Source: Sphingomonas sp. CCH9-E2 (lineage in GTDB: Bacteria > Pseudomonadota > Alphaproteobacteria > Sphingomonadales > Sphingomonadaceae). Taken from it: 18,667 bases of DNA. Below the pieces are notes generated by a model. It did no database searches. It worked only from the letters and a program-made list of their open reading frames with translations, and was not told the DNA's origin. Positions 7,132 to 16,730 of this stretch are shown here, piece after piece. The stretch lies in assembly GCF_001557215.1 (NCBI RefSeq), contig NZ_LSJM01000356.1, positions 1 to 18,667 on the forward strand, given 5' to 3'. How positions within the stretch are numbered: position 1 is the first letter of the stretch; every line of letters starts with the position of its first letter. The translations under genes and the position numbers were made by a program.

Positions 7132-8869
<1,738 letters not shown>

Positions 8870-8919
8870 TTGCACCCGCTCCATCGCTGCCCTACTCCTG
8901 TACCACCAAGGAGTATCCA

Positions 8920-9129
8920 GTGACCGACAAGACCGACGCCGCTGAAGAGATCGCCAACGAAATCACCGCCGCTGCGCGCCAGGCCCGCGAAGTCGCCGAA
9001 CGTGCAGAAGGGACGCCCAAGCCCGGCGACGCGAAGAAATGGCCCCTGGCCAAGATCGGCATCGGCATCGGCTCCGCCGCGCTCGCCGCCGCGGTGATCT
9101 ACGCCGCGCGCAGCCGCAAGAAAGACTGA
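8920..9129 (+). CDS. Small single-pass membrane protein, function unknown
   Basis: The 69-residue protein begins at GTG 8920, placed well behind AAGGAG (8908-8913). Residues 1-40 are hydrophilic and helix-prone with many Ala, Glu and Lys. Residues 45-63 (KIGIGIGSAALAAAVIYAA) form one membrane helix, followed by a basic SRKKD tail, so the C-terminus is probably cytoplasmic. I recognise no family. It lies 50 bases after tgt and 31 bases before the M16 protease, all on the same strand, so the three may share a transcript. Confidence 0.8.
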   Translation: MTDKTDAAEEIANEITAAARQAREVAERAEGTPKPGDAKKWPLAKIGIGIGSAALAAAVIYAARSRKKD

Positions 9130-9160
9130 CCCCCTCCCCTCCCGACCGGAGACCGAACTG

Positions 9161-12001
9161 ATGCGCCTCACCCGCACCGCGCTGTATCTCAGCGCCGCCC
9201 TGCTTCCCTTCGCCGCGCAGGCGCAACAGGCGGCGCCCGCCCCTGCCGCCGCCGCCCAGCCACAGATCGCCGTCGCCCCGCTCAACTTTACCGAGCGGAC
9301 CCTGCCCAATGGCCTCAAGGTCTATGCGATCCGCGACACCAGCACCGCCAACGTGTCGGTCCAGGTGTGGTACGATGTCGGCAGCAAGGACGATCCGGCG
9401 GGCAAGTCGGGCTTTGCCCACATGTTCGAACATCTGATGTTCAAGGGCACCAAGAACCTGGTCGACGAACAGATGGACCGGCTGACCGAGGATGTCGGCG
9501 GGTACAACAACGCCTCCACCAATTCGGACTACACCAATTATTTCGAGGTCGTCCCCGCCAACCACCTCGAACGCCTGCTGTTCGCCGAAGCCGACCGCAT
9601 GGCGAGCCTGGTGGTCGATGAGAAGGTGTTCGCCTCCGAACGCGATGTCGTGAAGGAAGAGCTGCGCAGCCGCGTACTTGCCTCGCCCTATGGCAAGCTC
9701 TTTTACATCTACTTCCCCAACATCTCCTACAGCGTCCACCCCTATGCCCGCCCCGGCATCGGCAGCATCGAGGATCTCGATGCCGCGACGATCGACGATA
9801 TCCGCGCCTTCCACGCAACCTATTATCGGCCCGACAATGCCGTCCTGGTCGTGGCGGGCAATTTCGATCCGGCCCAGCTCGACAAATGGGTAGACAAATA
9901 TTTCGCGCCAATCGCGAAACCCAACCGCCCGATCCCGCGCGTCACCGTTGCCGAGCCGCCGCGCACCACGGCGGTGCGCAAGACGGTCTATGAGGCCAAC
10001 ACCCCGCTGCCTGCGGTGCTGCTCAGCTATCAGCTGCCGCCCGACAACCATCCCGACATGGCCGCGCTCGCCGTGCTCGACGGAATCTTGTCGGGGGGTG
10101 AGAATTCGCGCCTCTACCGCAACCTCGTCTATCGCGATCAGCTGGTGGTGCAGGCCGACACCTTCCTCGATTCGCGCCAGTCGACCGGCGCTTATGCGAT
10201 GTACGCGATCCTCGCTGGCGGGAAGTCGGCGGAGGACGGCGAAAAGGCCATGCGCCGCGAAATCGCCGAGCTGCGCGACACGCCGGTCAGCGCCGCCGAA
10301 CTGGCCGAGGCGAAGAACGAGATCCTGACCAGCGCGCTCAAGAGCCGCGAGACGGCGGAAGGCAAGGCATCCACCCTTGCCGCGTCGATCATCGTCAGCC
10401 GCGATCCCAGGGCGGCGGACCAGCAGCTTGCCGCCATCGCCCGCGTCACCGCCGCCGATGTCCAGCGCGTCGCGCGCCAGTATCTCGGCGATAACCAGTC
10501 CGCTGCGCTCACCTATCTGCCCGAAGCGCCGAATGCGAAGGGCGACAGCGTCGGCATCGCCGACACGGTCAAGGTGGCGGCACTGGTCGCGCCCAAGGAC
10601 ATCGTGATCCACACCCAGGCCAGCCCCGAAACGCGCATCGCGGTCCCCGTGCCCGGCGCCCCGGTTTCGCCGACCATTCCCACCGCGGCGGAAAGCAAGC
10701 TCGCCAACGGCATGCGCCTGATCGTGGTCGAAAAGCGCGATCTGCCGATCGTCACCGCTACCGTCGTCGCGCCCGCAGGCGGTACGCGCGACCCTGCGGG
10801 CAAGGCCGGCACCGCATCGCTCGCCGCAGCGCTGCTGACCAAGGGCACCACCACCCGCTCGGCCGAACAGATTGCGCAGCAGATCGAATCGCTCGGCGGG
10901 TCGATCGGTGCCGGCGCCGACTGGGACGCGGCCTTCGCCACCGTGACGGTGAAGGCCGATCAGGTCGAACCCGCGCTCACCGTCCTCGCTGATGTCGCGC
11001 GCAACCCGGCCTTTGCGCAGGAAGAACTCGACCGTGCGCGCAAGCAGACGGTCGACGGCGTGACGGTTCAGCTCAAGGATCCCGCCGCGCTCGCCGGCAT
11101 TGCCGCCAGCCGCGCGGTGTTCGGCAGCCGCGCTTATGGCAACATGCTGTCGGGCACCCCCACCTCGCTGCCGCGCATCACCCGCGATGACGTGGCCAGC
11201 GCCTATGCCCGCGCTTGGAGCCCCGACCAGTCGGCGCTGGTCGTCGTCGGCGACATCGCTGCCAAGGATGCAACCGCGCTGGCGCAGAAGCTGTTCGGCG
11301 ACTGGAAGCCGGGGAACGTCACCTACGTTGCCGCACCGGTCACTGCGGCGCCCAAGCCGCGCGTCATCGTCGTCGATCTGCCCGAAGCGGGCCAGGCCGG
11401 CGTCGTCGTCGCGCGTCCGGGCATCGCGCGCACCGACAAGGATTTCTACGCGGCACAGGTCGCCAACGCCACGCTCGGCGTCGGCTTCACCTCGCGCCTC
11501 AACCGCGAAATCCGCATCAAACGCGGCCTGGCCTATGGCGCGGGCAGCAGCGTCGATGCACGCCGGTCACCTGGCATCGTCACCGCCTCGACCCAAACCA
11601 AGAACCCGTCCGCGCCCGAAGTGGTCAAGCTGATCGCGGAGGAGATGGCGAAGCTCGGCACCGCGCCGGTGCCCGCCGCCGAACTCGATTCGCGCAAGGC
11701 GGTGCTGATCGGCGGCTTCGGCCGCCGCATCGAACGCACCGACGGCATCGCCGGCGCGCTCGCCGACTATGTCGCCGACGGCGTCCCGCTCGGCACGCTG
11801 CAAAGCTACATACCGTCGATCCAGAGCGTCGATCCGGCGGCGGTGCAGGCCGCAGCCAAGAAGGTGCTCGATCCCGCCAGCGCGAGCATCGTCGTGGTCG
11901 GCGACGCCAAGACGTTCGTCGACGAACTGCGCAAGACCTACCCGCAGCTTGAGGTCATCCCGGCCACCGCGCTCAACCTGGACAGCGCGACGTTGAAGTG
12001 A
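9161..12001 (+). CDS. Secreted M16 (pitrilysin/insulinase-type) zinc metalloprotease, double-length
   Basis: M16 proteases cleave peptides with an inverted zinc motif. Here HMFEH gives His87, Glu90 and His91, and the third ligand is Glu167 in VVKEELRSR, at the expected distance. Residues 1-22 are a signal peptide (MRLTRTALYLSAALL... ending AQAQQ), so the enzyme is periplasmic or surface-associated. The 946 residues hold two M16 pairs, about 40-480 and 515-946. The second pair lacks HxxEH, reading LAAALLTKGTTTRSA in that place, as in other long bacterial M16 proteins where it only shapes the chamber. Conserved RGLAYGAGS occurs in the C-terminal part. A GGAGA ribosome binding site lies about 10 bases before the ATG. 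A strong hairpin follows the stop. The natural substrate is unknown. Confidence 0.93.
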   Translation: MRLTRTALYLSAALLPFAAQAQQAAPAPAAAAQPQIAVAPLNFTERTLPNGLKVYAIRDTSTANVSVQVWYDVGSKDDPAGKSGFAHMFEHLMFKGTKNLVDEQMDRLTEDVGGYNNASTNSDYTNYFEVVPANHLERLLFAEADRMASLVVDEKVFASERDVVKEELRSRVLASPYGKLFYIYFPNISYSVHPYARPGIGSIEDLDAATIDDIRAFHATYYRPDNAVLVVAGNFDPAQLDKWVDKYFAPIAKPNRPIPRVTVAEPPRTTAVRKTVYEANTPLPAVLLSYQLPPDNHPDMAALAVLDGILSGGENSRLYRNLVYRDQLVVQADTFLDSRQSTGAYAMYAILAGGKSAEDGEKAMRREIAELRDTPVSAAELAEAKNEILTSALKSRETAEGKASTLAASIIVSRDPRAADQQLAAIARVTAADVQRVARQYLGDNQSAALTYLPEAPNAKGDSVGIADTVKVAALVAPKDIVIHTQASPETRIAVPVPGAPVSPTIPTAAESKLANGMRLIVVEKRDLPIVTATVVAPAGGTRDPAGKAGTASLAAALLTKGTTTRSAEQIAQQIESLGGSIGAGADWDAAFATVTVKADQVEPALTVLADVARNPAFAQEELDRARKQTVDGVTVQLKDPAALAGIAASRAVFGSRAYGNMLSGTPTSLPRITRDDVASAYARAWSPDQSALVVVGDIAAKDATALAQKLFGDWKPGNVTYVAAPVTAAPKPRVIVVDLPEAGQAGVVVARPGIARTDKDFYAAQVANATLGVGFTSRLNREIRIKRGLAYGAGSSVDARRSPGIVTASTQTKNPSAPEVVKLIAEEMAKLGTAPVPAAELDSRKAVLIGGFGRRIERTDGIAGALADYVADGVPLGTLQSYIPSIQSVDPAAVQAAAKKVLDPASASIVVVGDAKTFVDELRKTYPQLEVIPATALNLDSATLK

Positions 12002-12008
12002 TGCCTTT

Positions 12009-12035
12009 AAGCCCCTCCCCTTCAGGGGAGGGGTT
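12009..12035. repeat. Palindromic hairpin after the M16 protease gene
   Basis: CCCCTCCCC (12012-12020) pairs perfectly with GGGGAGGGG (12025-12033) around TTCA, with AA and TT at the ends. TTGGGGTGGGG follows, not a T-run. It lies eight bases after the protease stop. It may protect or end the message, and it resembles the other GC-rich intergenic palindromes at 2787 and 3811. Confidence 0.7.
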
Positions 12036-12158
12036 GGGGTGGGGCCTTATCCGCGCAGGCCATCGGTCTTGGAGGCACGTCCCACCAAAAGCTCAGATTT
12101 ACCTCATGACACTCTCCAATGTGCCGCCTACCCGTTAGGCGGACATCTGGAGGGGCAC

Positions 12159-12809
12159 ATGACCGATGAGGGCATCGAACAGCTGAAGCGCTGGCTAAAG
12201 TGGTATGCTGCGCTCGCCATGGTCCCGTTCTGCTTTGGCCTTCTGGCAGTTTGGCTCCCATTCGTCCTGAGCTTGCTGATGCTAGTCGGCTTGTCAGCCG
12301 TCTATCTGATCGCGATAGCGGTTACCGTTCGGTGGTCCATCGCCGCATGGCGCACGACGCCTTTGGGCGACCCGCCGCTGCGTCGCGTCGGCGGGATCCT
12401 GATTCCGCCACTGATGCTCGCACCTGCGATCCTTGCCTTCTTTCCGCTCGGGCAGGCAGGCGGGCGCGTCGGTCACGTCGCGCAGATTGCCATCTATCAT
12501 GAGCGGTTTGAGGAAATCATCGCCAAGGAAAAGGTCGCCCCATCCGCCGATGGTCAAGGCGAGTTCAAGGGAGTGTCCTACTGGACCGATCCCGGACCAC
12601 CGGTGCGTGTTGCTTTCTTTCCAGAGGGGTTGCTCGATAACTGGACCGCACTGATCTACGACCCGACCGGCGAAATGATTCAGGCCGATGGCTTTGATCC
12701 AATCACGGGAAAATTCCGCGCGCCGGATCGCGTGACCAGACTGTTCGGCGGAGACCTGGTCTGGTGTCGGCCGGTGTGGAGAGACTATTATGAGTGTGGC
12801 TTCACCTAG
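12159..12809 (+). CDS. Unrecognised membrane protein of atypical base composition
   Basis: The 216-residue protein has three hydrophobic segments: about residues 16-33, 34-58 and 78-97. A soluble C-terminal domain of about 115 residues follows, containing YWTDPGPPVRVAFFPEG, NWTALIYDPTGE and the end WRDYYECGFT. I recognise no family. The ATG at 12159 follows GGAGGGG (12149-12155). Just upstream is a perfect 7-bp hairpin (CCGCCTA 12124-12130, TAGGCGG 12136-12142). Third codon positions use A and T more often than the neighbours, and both flanks are AT-richer, so recent acquisition is possible. A longer reading frame from 12039 was rejected because it would run through the hairpin and lacks coding character. 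Confidence 0.75.
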   Translation: MTDEGIEQLKRWLKWYAALAMVPFCFGLLAVWLPFVLSLLMLVGLSAVYLIAIAVTVRWSIAAWRTTPLGDPPLRRVGGILIPPLMLAPAILAFFPLGQAGGRVGHVAQIAIYHERFEEIIAKEKVAPSADGQGEFKGVSYWTDPGPPVRVAFFPEGLLDNWTALIYDPTGEMIQADGFDPITGKFRAPDRVTRLFGGDLVWCRPVWRDYYECGFT

Positions 12810-12935
12810 TCCCAACACCCCTAATATTACCTTAACTATCAACCGTTTCACCCCGGGACGCGCCCAAATCCGCAGCAGAATTTAAACCTCCGCCACGCTA
12901 TGGCGCAGGCTCGGGATTCTCCCGGCGGGACGAGC

Positions 12936-13994
12936 ATGCTGCGGCGGATGACACGGGTACAGCTGAGGGGCCTTGCGGCGGCGCTGATCGCGTCGCTGAT
13001 CGGTGCCGGCTTTTCCGCGCATGCCGGGCTGACCGCGCTGCACGCGTCCGAACAGGGCGCGCAGCGTGCCGGGCCGAAGCCGACCGGCTATGAGGCCGAC
13101 GATCACTTCCCCGGTGCGGCCTTCTACCAGCTGGCCGATGACGATGCCGCCGTCCCTTCGGCCCAGGGCGCGACCGGCACCGTCGACCTGCCCGACGCGC
13201 CCGTTCCCGACGGCGCGGTGATCGATCCGACCATCCGCCCCGCACCGCCGTTCGAGCTGCGGGGATCGGCGCAGGACAAGGCCCGCGCGCTGCAGTGCCT
13301 TACCACGGCCATCTATTACGAGGCCGCGACCGAACCCGATGACGGCCAGCGTGCGGTGGCGCAGGTGATCCTCAACCGCGCGCGCCACCCCACCTTCCCC
13401 GCCACCATCTGTGGCGTGGTCTATCAGGGGTCGGAACGCGCCGGTTGCCAGTTCAGCTTTGCCTGTGACGGGTCGATGGCGCGCAAGCCGTCGCGCCAAT
13501 ATTGGGACCGCGCGGCGCGCGTCGCGTCGGCGGCGCTCGCGGGCGAGGTGTTCGCGCCGGTCGGCATGGCAACGCATTACCACACCCACGCCGTCACCCC
13601 GCGCTGGAACACCTCGCTGGTGATGACCGGCGTGTTCGGCGCGCATTTCTTCCATCGCTGGAAGGGCTATTGGGGCACTGGCGCTGCCTTCACGCAACAC
13701 TATCGCGGCGGCGAGCCGGTCCCCGGCCCCAAGGTTCAGGTCGCGACGGCCACGCCCGCCCCGGATGCCGCCAAACCCGCGCCACAGCCGACCCCGGTCG
13801 CGGCGGTCGGCGCAGTCCAGCGCCCGGGCAACCCCCTGCTCCGCCCCACGCCCTCGGTCCCGATGCCGCGCACCGAGCGCCCCGCCCCGCGCAGGGCGGA
13901 AGCAGAGAGCGGCGATGTCCTCCCCCGCTATGCCGAGCCGGCGGAGTCGCAGGTGCTCGATCGCTGGAAGGACAGCGGCAAGCCGATCCGCTGA
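12936..13994 (+). CDS. SleB-type cell wall hydrolase
   Basis: SleB-like hydrolases are lytic-transglycosylase-type enzymes that cut peptidoglycan. The domain spans about residues 115-250 of 352. It contains the catalytic glutamate Glu129 in AIYYEAATEPDDGQRAVAQV, then ILNRARHPTFPATICGVVYQG, CQFSFACDG and THYHTHAVTPRW. An N-terminal hydrophobic segment (residues 12-30) acts as signal or anchor. Residues 261-352 are a Pro/Ala/Arg-rich tail, probably disordered. I chose the ATG at 12936, behind GGCGGGACGAG; an upstream in-frame ATG at 12900 has no ribosome binding site. The preceding 126 bases are non-coding and rather AT-rich around 12826-12845. A bidirectional hairpin follows at 14001. Confidence 0.9.
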   Translation: MLRRMTRVQLRGLAAALIASLIGAGFSAHAGLTALHASEQGAQRAGPKPTGYEADDHFPGAAFYQLADDDAAVPSAQGATGTVDLPDAPVPDGAVIDPTIRPAPPFELRGSAQDKARALQCLTTAIYYEAATEPDDGQRAVAQVILNRARHPTFPATICGVVYQGSERAGCQFSFACDGSMARKPSRQYWDRAARVASAALAGEVFAPVGMATHYHTHAVTPRWNTSLVMTGVFGAHFFHRWKGYWGTGAAFTQHYRGGEPVPGPKVQVATATPAPDAAKPAPQPTPVAAVGAVQRPGNPLLRPTPSVPMPRTERPAPRRAEAESGDVLPRYAEPAESQVLDRWKDSGKPIR

Positions 13995-14000
13995 CGCGAA

Positions 14001-14030
14001 ACGGCCCCCGCACCGGGCTGCGGAGGCCGT
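14001..14030. terminator. Hairpin between convergent genes, probable bidirectional terminator
   Basis: ACGGCC (14001-14006) pairs with GGCCGT (14025-14030), and CCGCA (14008-14012) with TGCGG (14019-14023), across one C-A mismatch, with a 6-base loop. It lies between the ends of the cell wall hydrolase (plus) and the repeat protein (minus). Only a very short T-run follows on the minus side. Confidence 0.6.
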
Positions 14031-14055
14031 CATCATCTGAGGTTATCGCTGAGGC

Positions 14056-14640
14056 TTAGCGGCGGTTCTGCCAGTCGCGGCGCTCCCAGCGGATTTTGCG
14101 TGCCAGAGCGTCAAAGCGCCGGTCGAGATCAGCCCGCTCAGCGACGGTCAGGCCAGGAGCAGTCCGGCGATAGCGCGCCTCGAGCGCCACGAGCCCACGG
14201 AACTCGGCCCGCAGGCGAACCGCCTCGGCACGGGTCAGCTGGCCGCTACGCACGCCCTGATCGATCCGGCGATCAAGCTGCGCCTGACGCTGGTTGATGT
14301 TCCACCAGCCATTGCCCGCACCCTGATTGTCCTGACGCTCCCAGCGGATCTTGCGCGACAGCGCGTCGAAACGACGGTCGAGGTCACGACGCTCGGCAAC
14401 CGTCAGGCCCGGCGCCGAACGGCGATAGCGGATTTCGAGGTCCGCGATGCCGCGAAACTCCGCCCGGAGGCGCGCCGCCTCGTTCCGGTTGAGCTGGCCG
14501 GTACGCACACCCTGGTCGATCCGCTGATCGAGCTGCGCCTGGCGCTGGTTGATATTCTGCCAGCCCGCCTGCGCAGTGGCGGCGGGAACCGTGGCGGCGG
14601 CGATGCCGAGACCGGCAATCATCAGTGTGAACTTCTTCAT
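14056..14640 (-). CDS. Secreted protein of two tandem 79-residue repeats, function unknown
   Basis: Residues 1-25 are a signal peptide (MKKFTLMIAGLGIAAA... ending ATAQA). The rest of the 194-residue protein is two copies of one unit: residues 26-104 and 111-189, 85 residues apart, with about 14 differences over 79 positions by my count. Each unit reads W-NINQRQAQLD-RIDQGVR, then QL-R-EA-RLRAEFRG, then YRR-APGLTVAER-DLDRRFD and KIRWER. Each is predicted to be largely helical and highly charged, so a coiled or helical bundle is likely. I recognise no enzymatic motif. The ATG at 14640 is preceded by GAGGAGACG on the minus strand. It is divergent from the small membrane gene at 14835. Confidence 0.88.
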   Translation of the reverse strand: MKKFTLMIAGLGIAAATVPAATAQAGWQNINQRQAQLDQRIDQGVRTGQLNRNEAARLRAEFRGIADLEIRYRRSAPGLTVAERRDLDRRFDALSRKIRWERQDNQGAGNGWWNINQRQAQLDRRIDQGVRSGQLTRAEAVRLRAEFRGLVALEARYRRTAPGLTVAERADLDRRFDALARKIRWERRDWQNRR

Positions 14641-14681
14641 CGAACGTCTCCTCTTCAAATTCGTCGCCGCATCGGCGGCTG

Positions 14682-14749
14682 TGTCCGTTATGGTGCCGGT
14701 ATGTCGCAGCGATTTGGCGGGATTGTCGTTATTGTGTCGCGGCGTGTCG
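14682..14749. promoter_or_regulatory. Array of TGTCG/TGTCC direct repeats between divergent genes
   Basis: TGTCC at 14682 and TGTCG at 14702, 14724, 14735 and 14745 are all in the same orientation. They are spaced about 20, 22, 11 and 10 bases apart, close to whole or double helical turns. GTCGC at 14746-14750 also forms a 5-bp dyad with GCGAC at 14755-14759. The array lies upstream of the plus-strand promoter at 14773 and of the minus-strand repeat-protein gene. A regulator binding array is possible but unproven. Confidence 0.35.
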
Positions 14750-14772
14750 CACCGGCGACGGGTCCGTTCATA

Positions 14773-14801
14773 TTGGTTAACCGGACCAAGTGTGCTATCT
14801 T
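14773..14801 (+). promoter_or_regulatory. Candidate promoter of the 75-residue membrane protein gene
   Basis: TTGGTT (14773-14778) and TATCTT (14796-14801) have 17-base spacing, with TG one base before the -10, an extended -10 feature. The predicted start is near 14808, ahead of GAAGGAG at 14815-14821. GGTTAACC, a perfect palindrome, overlaps the -35 element and could be an operator. Confidence 0.5.
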
Positions 14802-14834
14802 GCCAAAACACCTCGAAGGAGCCATGTTGCCGTT

Positions 14835-15062
14835 ATGCTGAACATTCTCTCGCTCATCACCGGTGCCGTTGCGCTCCTCATCGCGCTGATCGGCATTCTG
14901 CCCATCCCGCTGCTACCGCTGGTCAACTGGATCGCCTTCCCGATTGCAGTCGTCGGTCTGGTGTTCGGACTGTTGTCGAGCGGCACGGCCGGGCGGAACC
15001 TCAACATCGTCGTGCTCGTGATCAGCGGGCTGCGCCTGTTTCTGACCGGCGGCCTGATCTGA
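14835..15062 (+). CDS. Very small, almost wholly hydrophobic inner-membrane protein
   Basis: The 75-residue protein begins MLNILSLITGAVALLIALIG and has two to three membrane segments, about residues 5-27, 30-48 and 55-73. A single polar stretch (SSGTAGRN) lies between the last two. It resembles small membrane proteins I have seen in sphingomonads, without a known function. The in-frame ATG at 14835 is the likely start; 14790 would lie inside the promoter. GAAGGAG (14815-14821) is 13 bases away. Between them an ATG at 14824 opens a five-codon frame that ends at 14841, overlapping this start. A strong hairpin follows the stop. Confidence 0.78.
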   Translation: MLNILSLITGAVALLIALIGILPIPLLPLVNWIAFPIAVVGLVFGLLSSGTAGRNLNIVVLVISGLRLFLTGGLI

Positions 15063-15072
15063 TCTGACGGAC

Positions 15073-15099
15073 GCGCCCCGGCCATGACAGCCGGGGCGC
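15073..15099. terminator. Strong hairpin between convergent genes, probable bidirectional terminator
   Basis: GCGCCCCGGC (15073-15082) and GCCGGGGCGC (15090-15099) form a perfect 10-bp stem with the loop CATGACA. It lies between the end of the small membrane gene (15062) and the end of the glycine-zipper gene (15113), so it can serve both. No T-run is present on either side. Confidence 0.7.
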
Positions 15100-15112
15100 T
15101 CCATCACTTGGC

Positions 15113-15679
15113 TTAGCGGCAGCGCACGTTGCCGCGATCGATCGACGCGCCCAGCGCCGCGCCACCGGCTGCACCCAGCAGCGTGCCGAGCACGTTCGAG
15201 CGGCCATTCGACAACGCATTGCCCAGGAAGCCGCCGGCGATGCCGCCGACGATCAGGCCGGTCGTGCCGTCGTTGCGGCGGCAATAGTAACGCCCGTCGC
15301 GCCCGCGATAGATGCGGTCCTGCCGCGTCAGGCGACGCTCCTGATAATAGCGCCCGTCGCGATAATAGTCGTCGGCGTAGTAATAGCGCTGACCGCGCGC
15401 CGGGCGGTTCCAGTCATAGTTGCGATACTGACGCCAGTCGCGCAGCTCCTGTCGGCGATCCTGCCGCGCGTCGCGCACATCGCGGCGATATTCGCGCTCG
15501 GCAGCACGGCGCTCGGCGGGGGTGTCGGCGCGGCGCAGATCGCGGCGATAGTCACGCTGCGCGTCGCGCACTTCTTCGCGATATTCGCGGTTGGTCTCGC
15601 GCGGCGACTGCTGCGCCATAGCCGGGACCGGTGCCAGGGCAACCGACGCCATGATCGCGGCGATAAGGGGGGTACGCAT
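15113..15679 (-). CDS. Secreted glycine-zipper protein (17 kDa surface antigen-like)
   Basis: The 188-residue protein has a signal peptide (residues 1-22, ending VPAMA). Residues 25-128 are very rich in Arg, Asp, Glu and Tyr, with repeated YRRD/YRRE patterns that suggest a charged helix. The C-terminal 2TM glycine zipper covers about residues 139-180 (GLIVGGIAGGFLGNAL and GTLLGAAGGAALGASI). One Cys (133) lies before the zipper and one (187) near the C-terminus. This zipper is shared with the Rickettsia 17 kDa antigen family and is thought to insert in or line the outer membrane. The start at 15679 is preceded by AGGAGAAG on the minus strand. A regulatory site in the 98-base gap upstream was not recognised. 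Confidence 0.85.
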   Translation of the reverse strand: MRTPLIAAIMASVALAPVPAMAQQSPRETNREYREEVRDAQRDYRRDLRRADTPAERRAAEREYRRDVRDARQDRRQELRDWRQYRNYDWNRPARGQRYYYADDYYRDGRYYQERRLTRQDRIYRGRDGRYYCRRNDGTTGLIVGGIAGGFLGNALSNGRSNVLGTLLGAAGGAALGASIDRGNVRCR

Positions 15680-15777
15680 GCAACTTCTCCTGCATCTTCT
15701 GTGCGGAGCTAAACGGCTCTGCCTGCAATGAGGTTGCGTGAACGAGAAACTACCCCGCGTTCATCAATCGGCCAGCT

Positions 15778-16602
15778 TCAGATGCGCGTGTCGCCGGGAT
15801 AGGCGAACAGCAGGTCGGCATCGCTCGACGCGGTCAGCACCGCGCTGCCGCTGACACTCACACAGTCGCCTGCCCGCCACGCCACTCCATCGACATCGCC
15901 GCTGCCCCGCACCGGCACCAGCCAGCCCGTCGCGCCGTGCGGCAGCCGGATCATCCGGTCTCCGCCGATCCACCGCTCGAGCACGAATTTCGGCCCTTCG
16001 ACCAGGATCGTGCGCCCATGCTCGACGATGCCGGGGCTTGCCAGCGGCACCCATGGCTCCAGCACCGCGACATCGACCCCGTCGTCGAGATGCAGCGCGC
16101 GCGGGCGCCCATAATCGTACAGACGATAGGTGGTTTCGCTATTCTGCTGCACCTCGATCAGCGTGATCCCCGCGCCGATCGCATGCACCGTCCCCGAGGG
16201 CGCGTAGAAGAAATCGCCGGCGCGCACCGGCTTCCAGTCGAGCAGGTCGACGATCGACCCGTCCCGCGCCGCCGCCCGCAGCATTTCGGCGTCGATCGGC
16301 CCGCGCGGCCCAATTGCGATCGTCGAGTCGGGTTCGGCGTCGAGGATCAGCCAGCACTCATCCTTGCCGCGCGGCAACCCCCGCGCCTGCGCCGCCGCGT
16401 CATCCGGATGCACCTGAACCGACAGCTTCTCGCTGGTGAACAGATATTTGATCAGCAGGTCGGGTGCGGCATCGCCGGGCGATTGGAACCACACCTCGCC
16501 CACCGGTTCGCCGTCAGGAGCCGGATCGTCAAAGCCTGGCCACAGCCGATGGCGGCCCCAGGGCTTTTCGACTCGGTGCATGGCGAGCAGTTGCGCGGGC
16601 AT
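15778..16602 (-). CDS. manA: Class I mannose-6-phosphate isomerase, short form
   Basis: The enzyme interconverts fructose 6-phosphate and mannose 6-phosphate, feeding GDP-mannose and surface polysaccharide synthesis. Zinc ligands are visible as Gln63 and His65 (SVQVHPDD), Glu82 (KDECWLIL) and His140 (APSGTVHAIGAG). EKPWGRH lies at the N-terminus and EVQQNSETTYRLYDYGR near residues 150-166. At 274 residues it is a short class I form compared with about 390 in E. coli. The C-terminal part is a second cupin half without metal ligands. The ATG at 16602 follows GGAG by six bases on the minus strand; a Met eight codons in is an alternative. It is divergent from bamD, with 128 bases between them. 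Confidence 0.9.
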   Translation of the reverse strand: MPAQLLAMHRVEKPWGRHRLWPGFDDPAPDGEPVGEVWFQSPGDAAPDLLIKYLFTSEKLSVQVHPDDAAAQARGLPRGKDECWLILDAEPDSTIAIGPRGPIDAEMLRAAARDGSIVDLLDWKPVRAGDFFYAPSGTVHAIGAGITLIEVQQNSETTYRLYDYGRPRALHLDDGVDVAVLEPWVPLASPGIVEHGRTILVEGPKFVLERWIGGDRMIRLPHGATGWLVPVRGSGDVDGVAWRAGDCVSVSGSAVLTASSDADLLFAYPGDTRI

Positions 16603-16730
16603 CGATACTCCAGGGTTGGGCACATCACGGTCTCGCGACAACGCCGGATTCTGGCCCGCGATCCCGTTCGCCGCAACCACCCCGAAAAAACATTTCGCCA
16701 GACCGCAAGGCTCGGCTAAGAACCGGCGCG

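Noticed and set aside
8963..10612. A 549-codon open frame on the minus strand
   Set aside because: It runs antisense to the M16 protease and the small membrane gene and shows only low-complexity sequence; no ribosome binding site or family signature was seen.
10700..11999. Missing HxxEH in the second half of the M16 protein as a sign of decay
   Set aside because: The second half of double-length M16 proteases is normally without the zinc motif, and the frame and other conserved blocks are intact.
12124..12142. GTTAGGC within a hairpin, recalling an integron attC core site
   Set aside because: The partner core site and the long imperfect cruciform of attC are absent and there is no integrase or cassette array. 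It is described only as a 7-bp hairpin.
12834..12841. TTAACTAT upstream of the cell wall hydrolase, and TTAACC at 14777, as CtrA sites
   Set aside because: Only half-site resemblance, without the paired TTAA-N7-TTAA arrangement; too weak to call.
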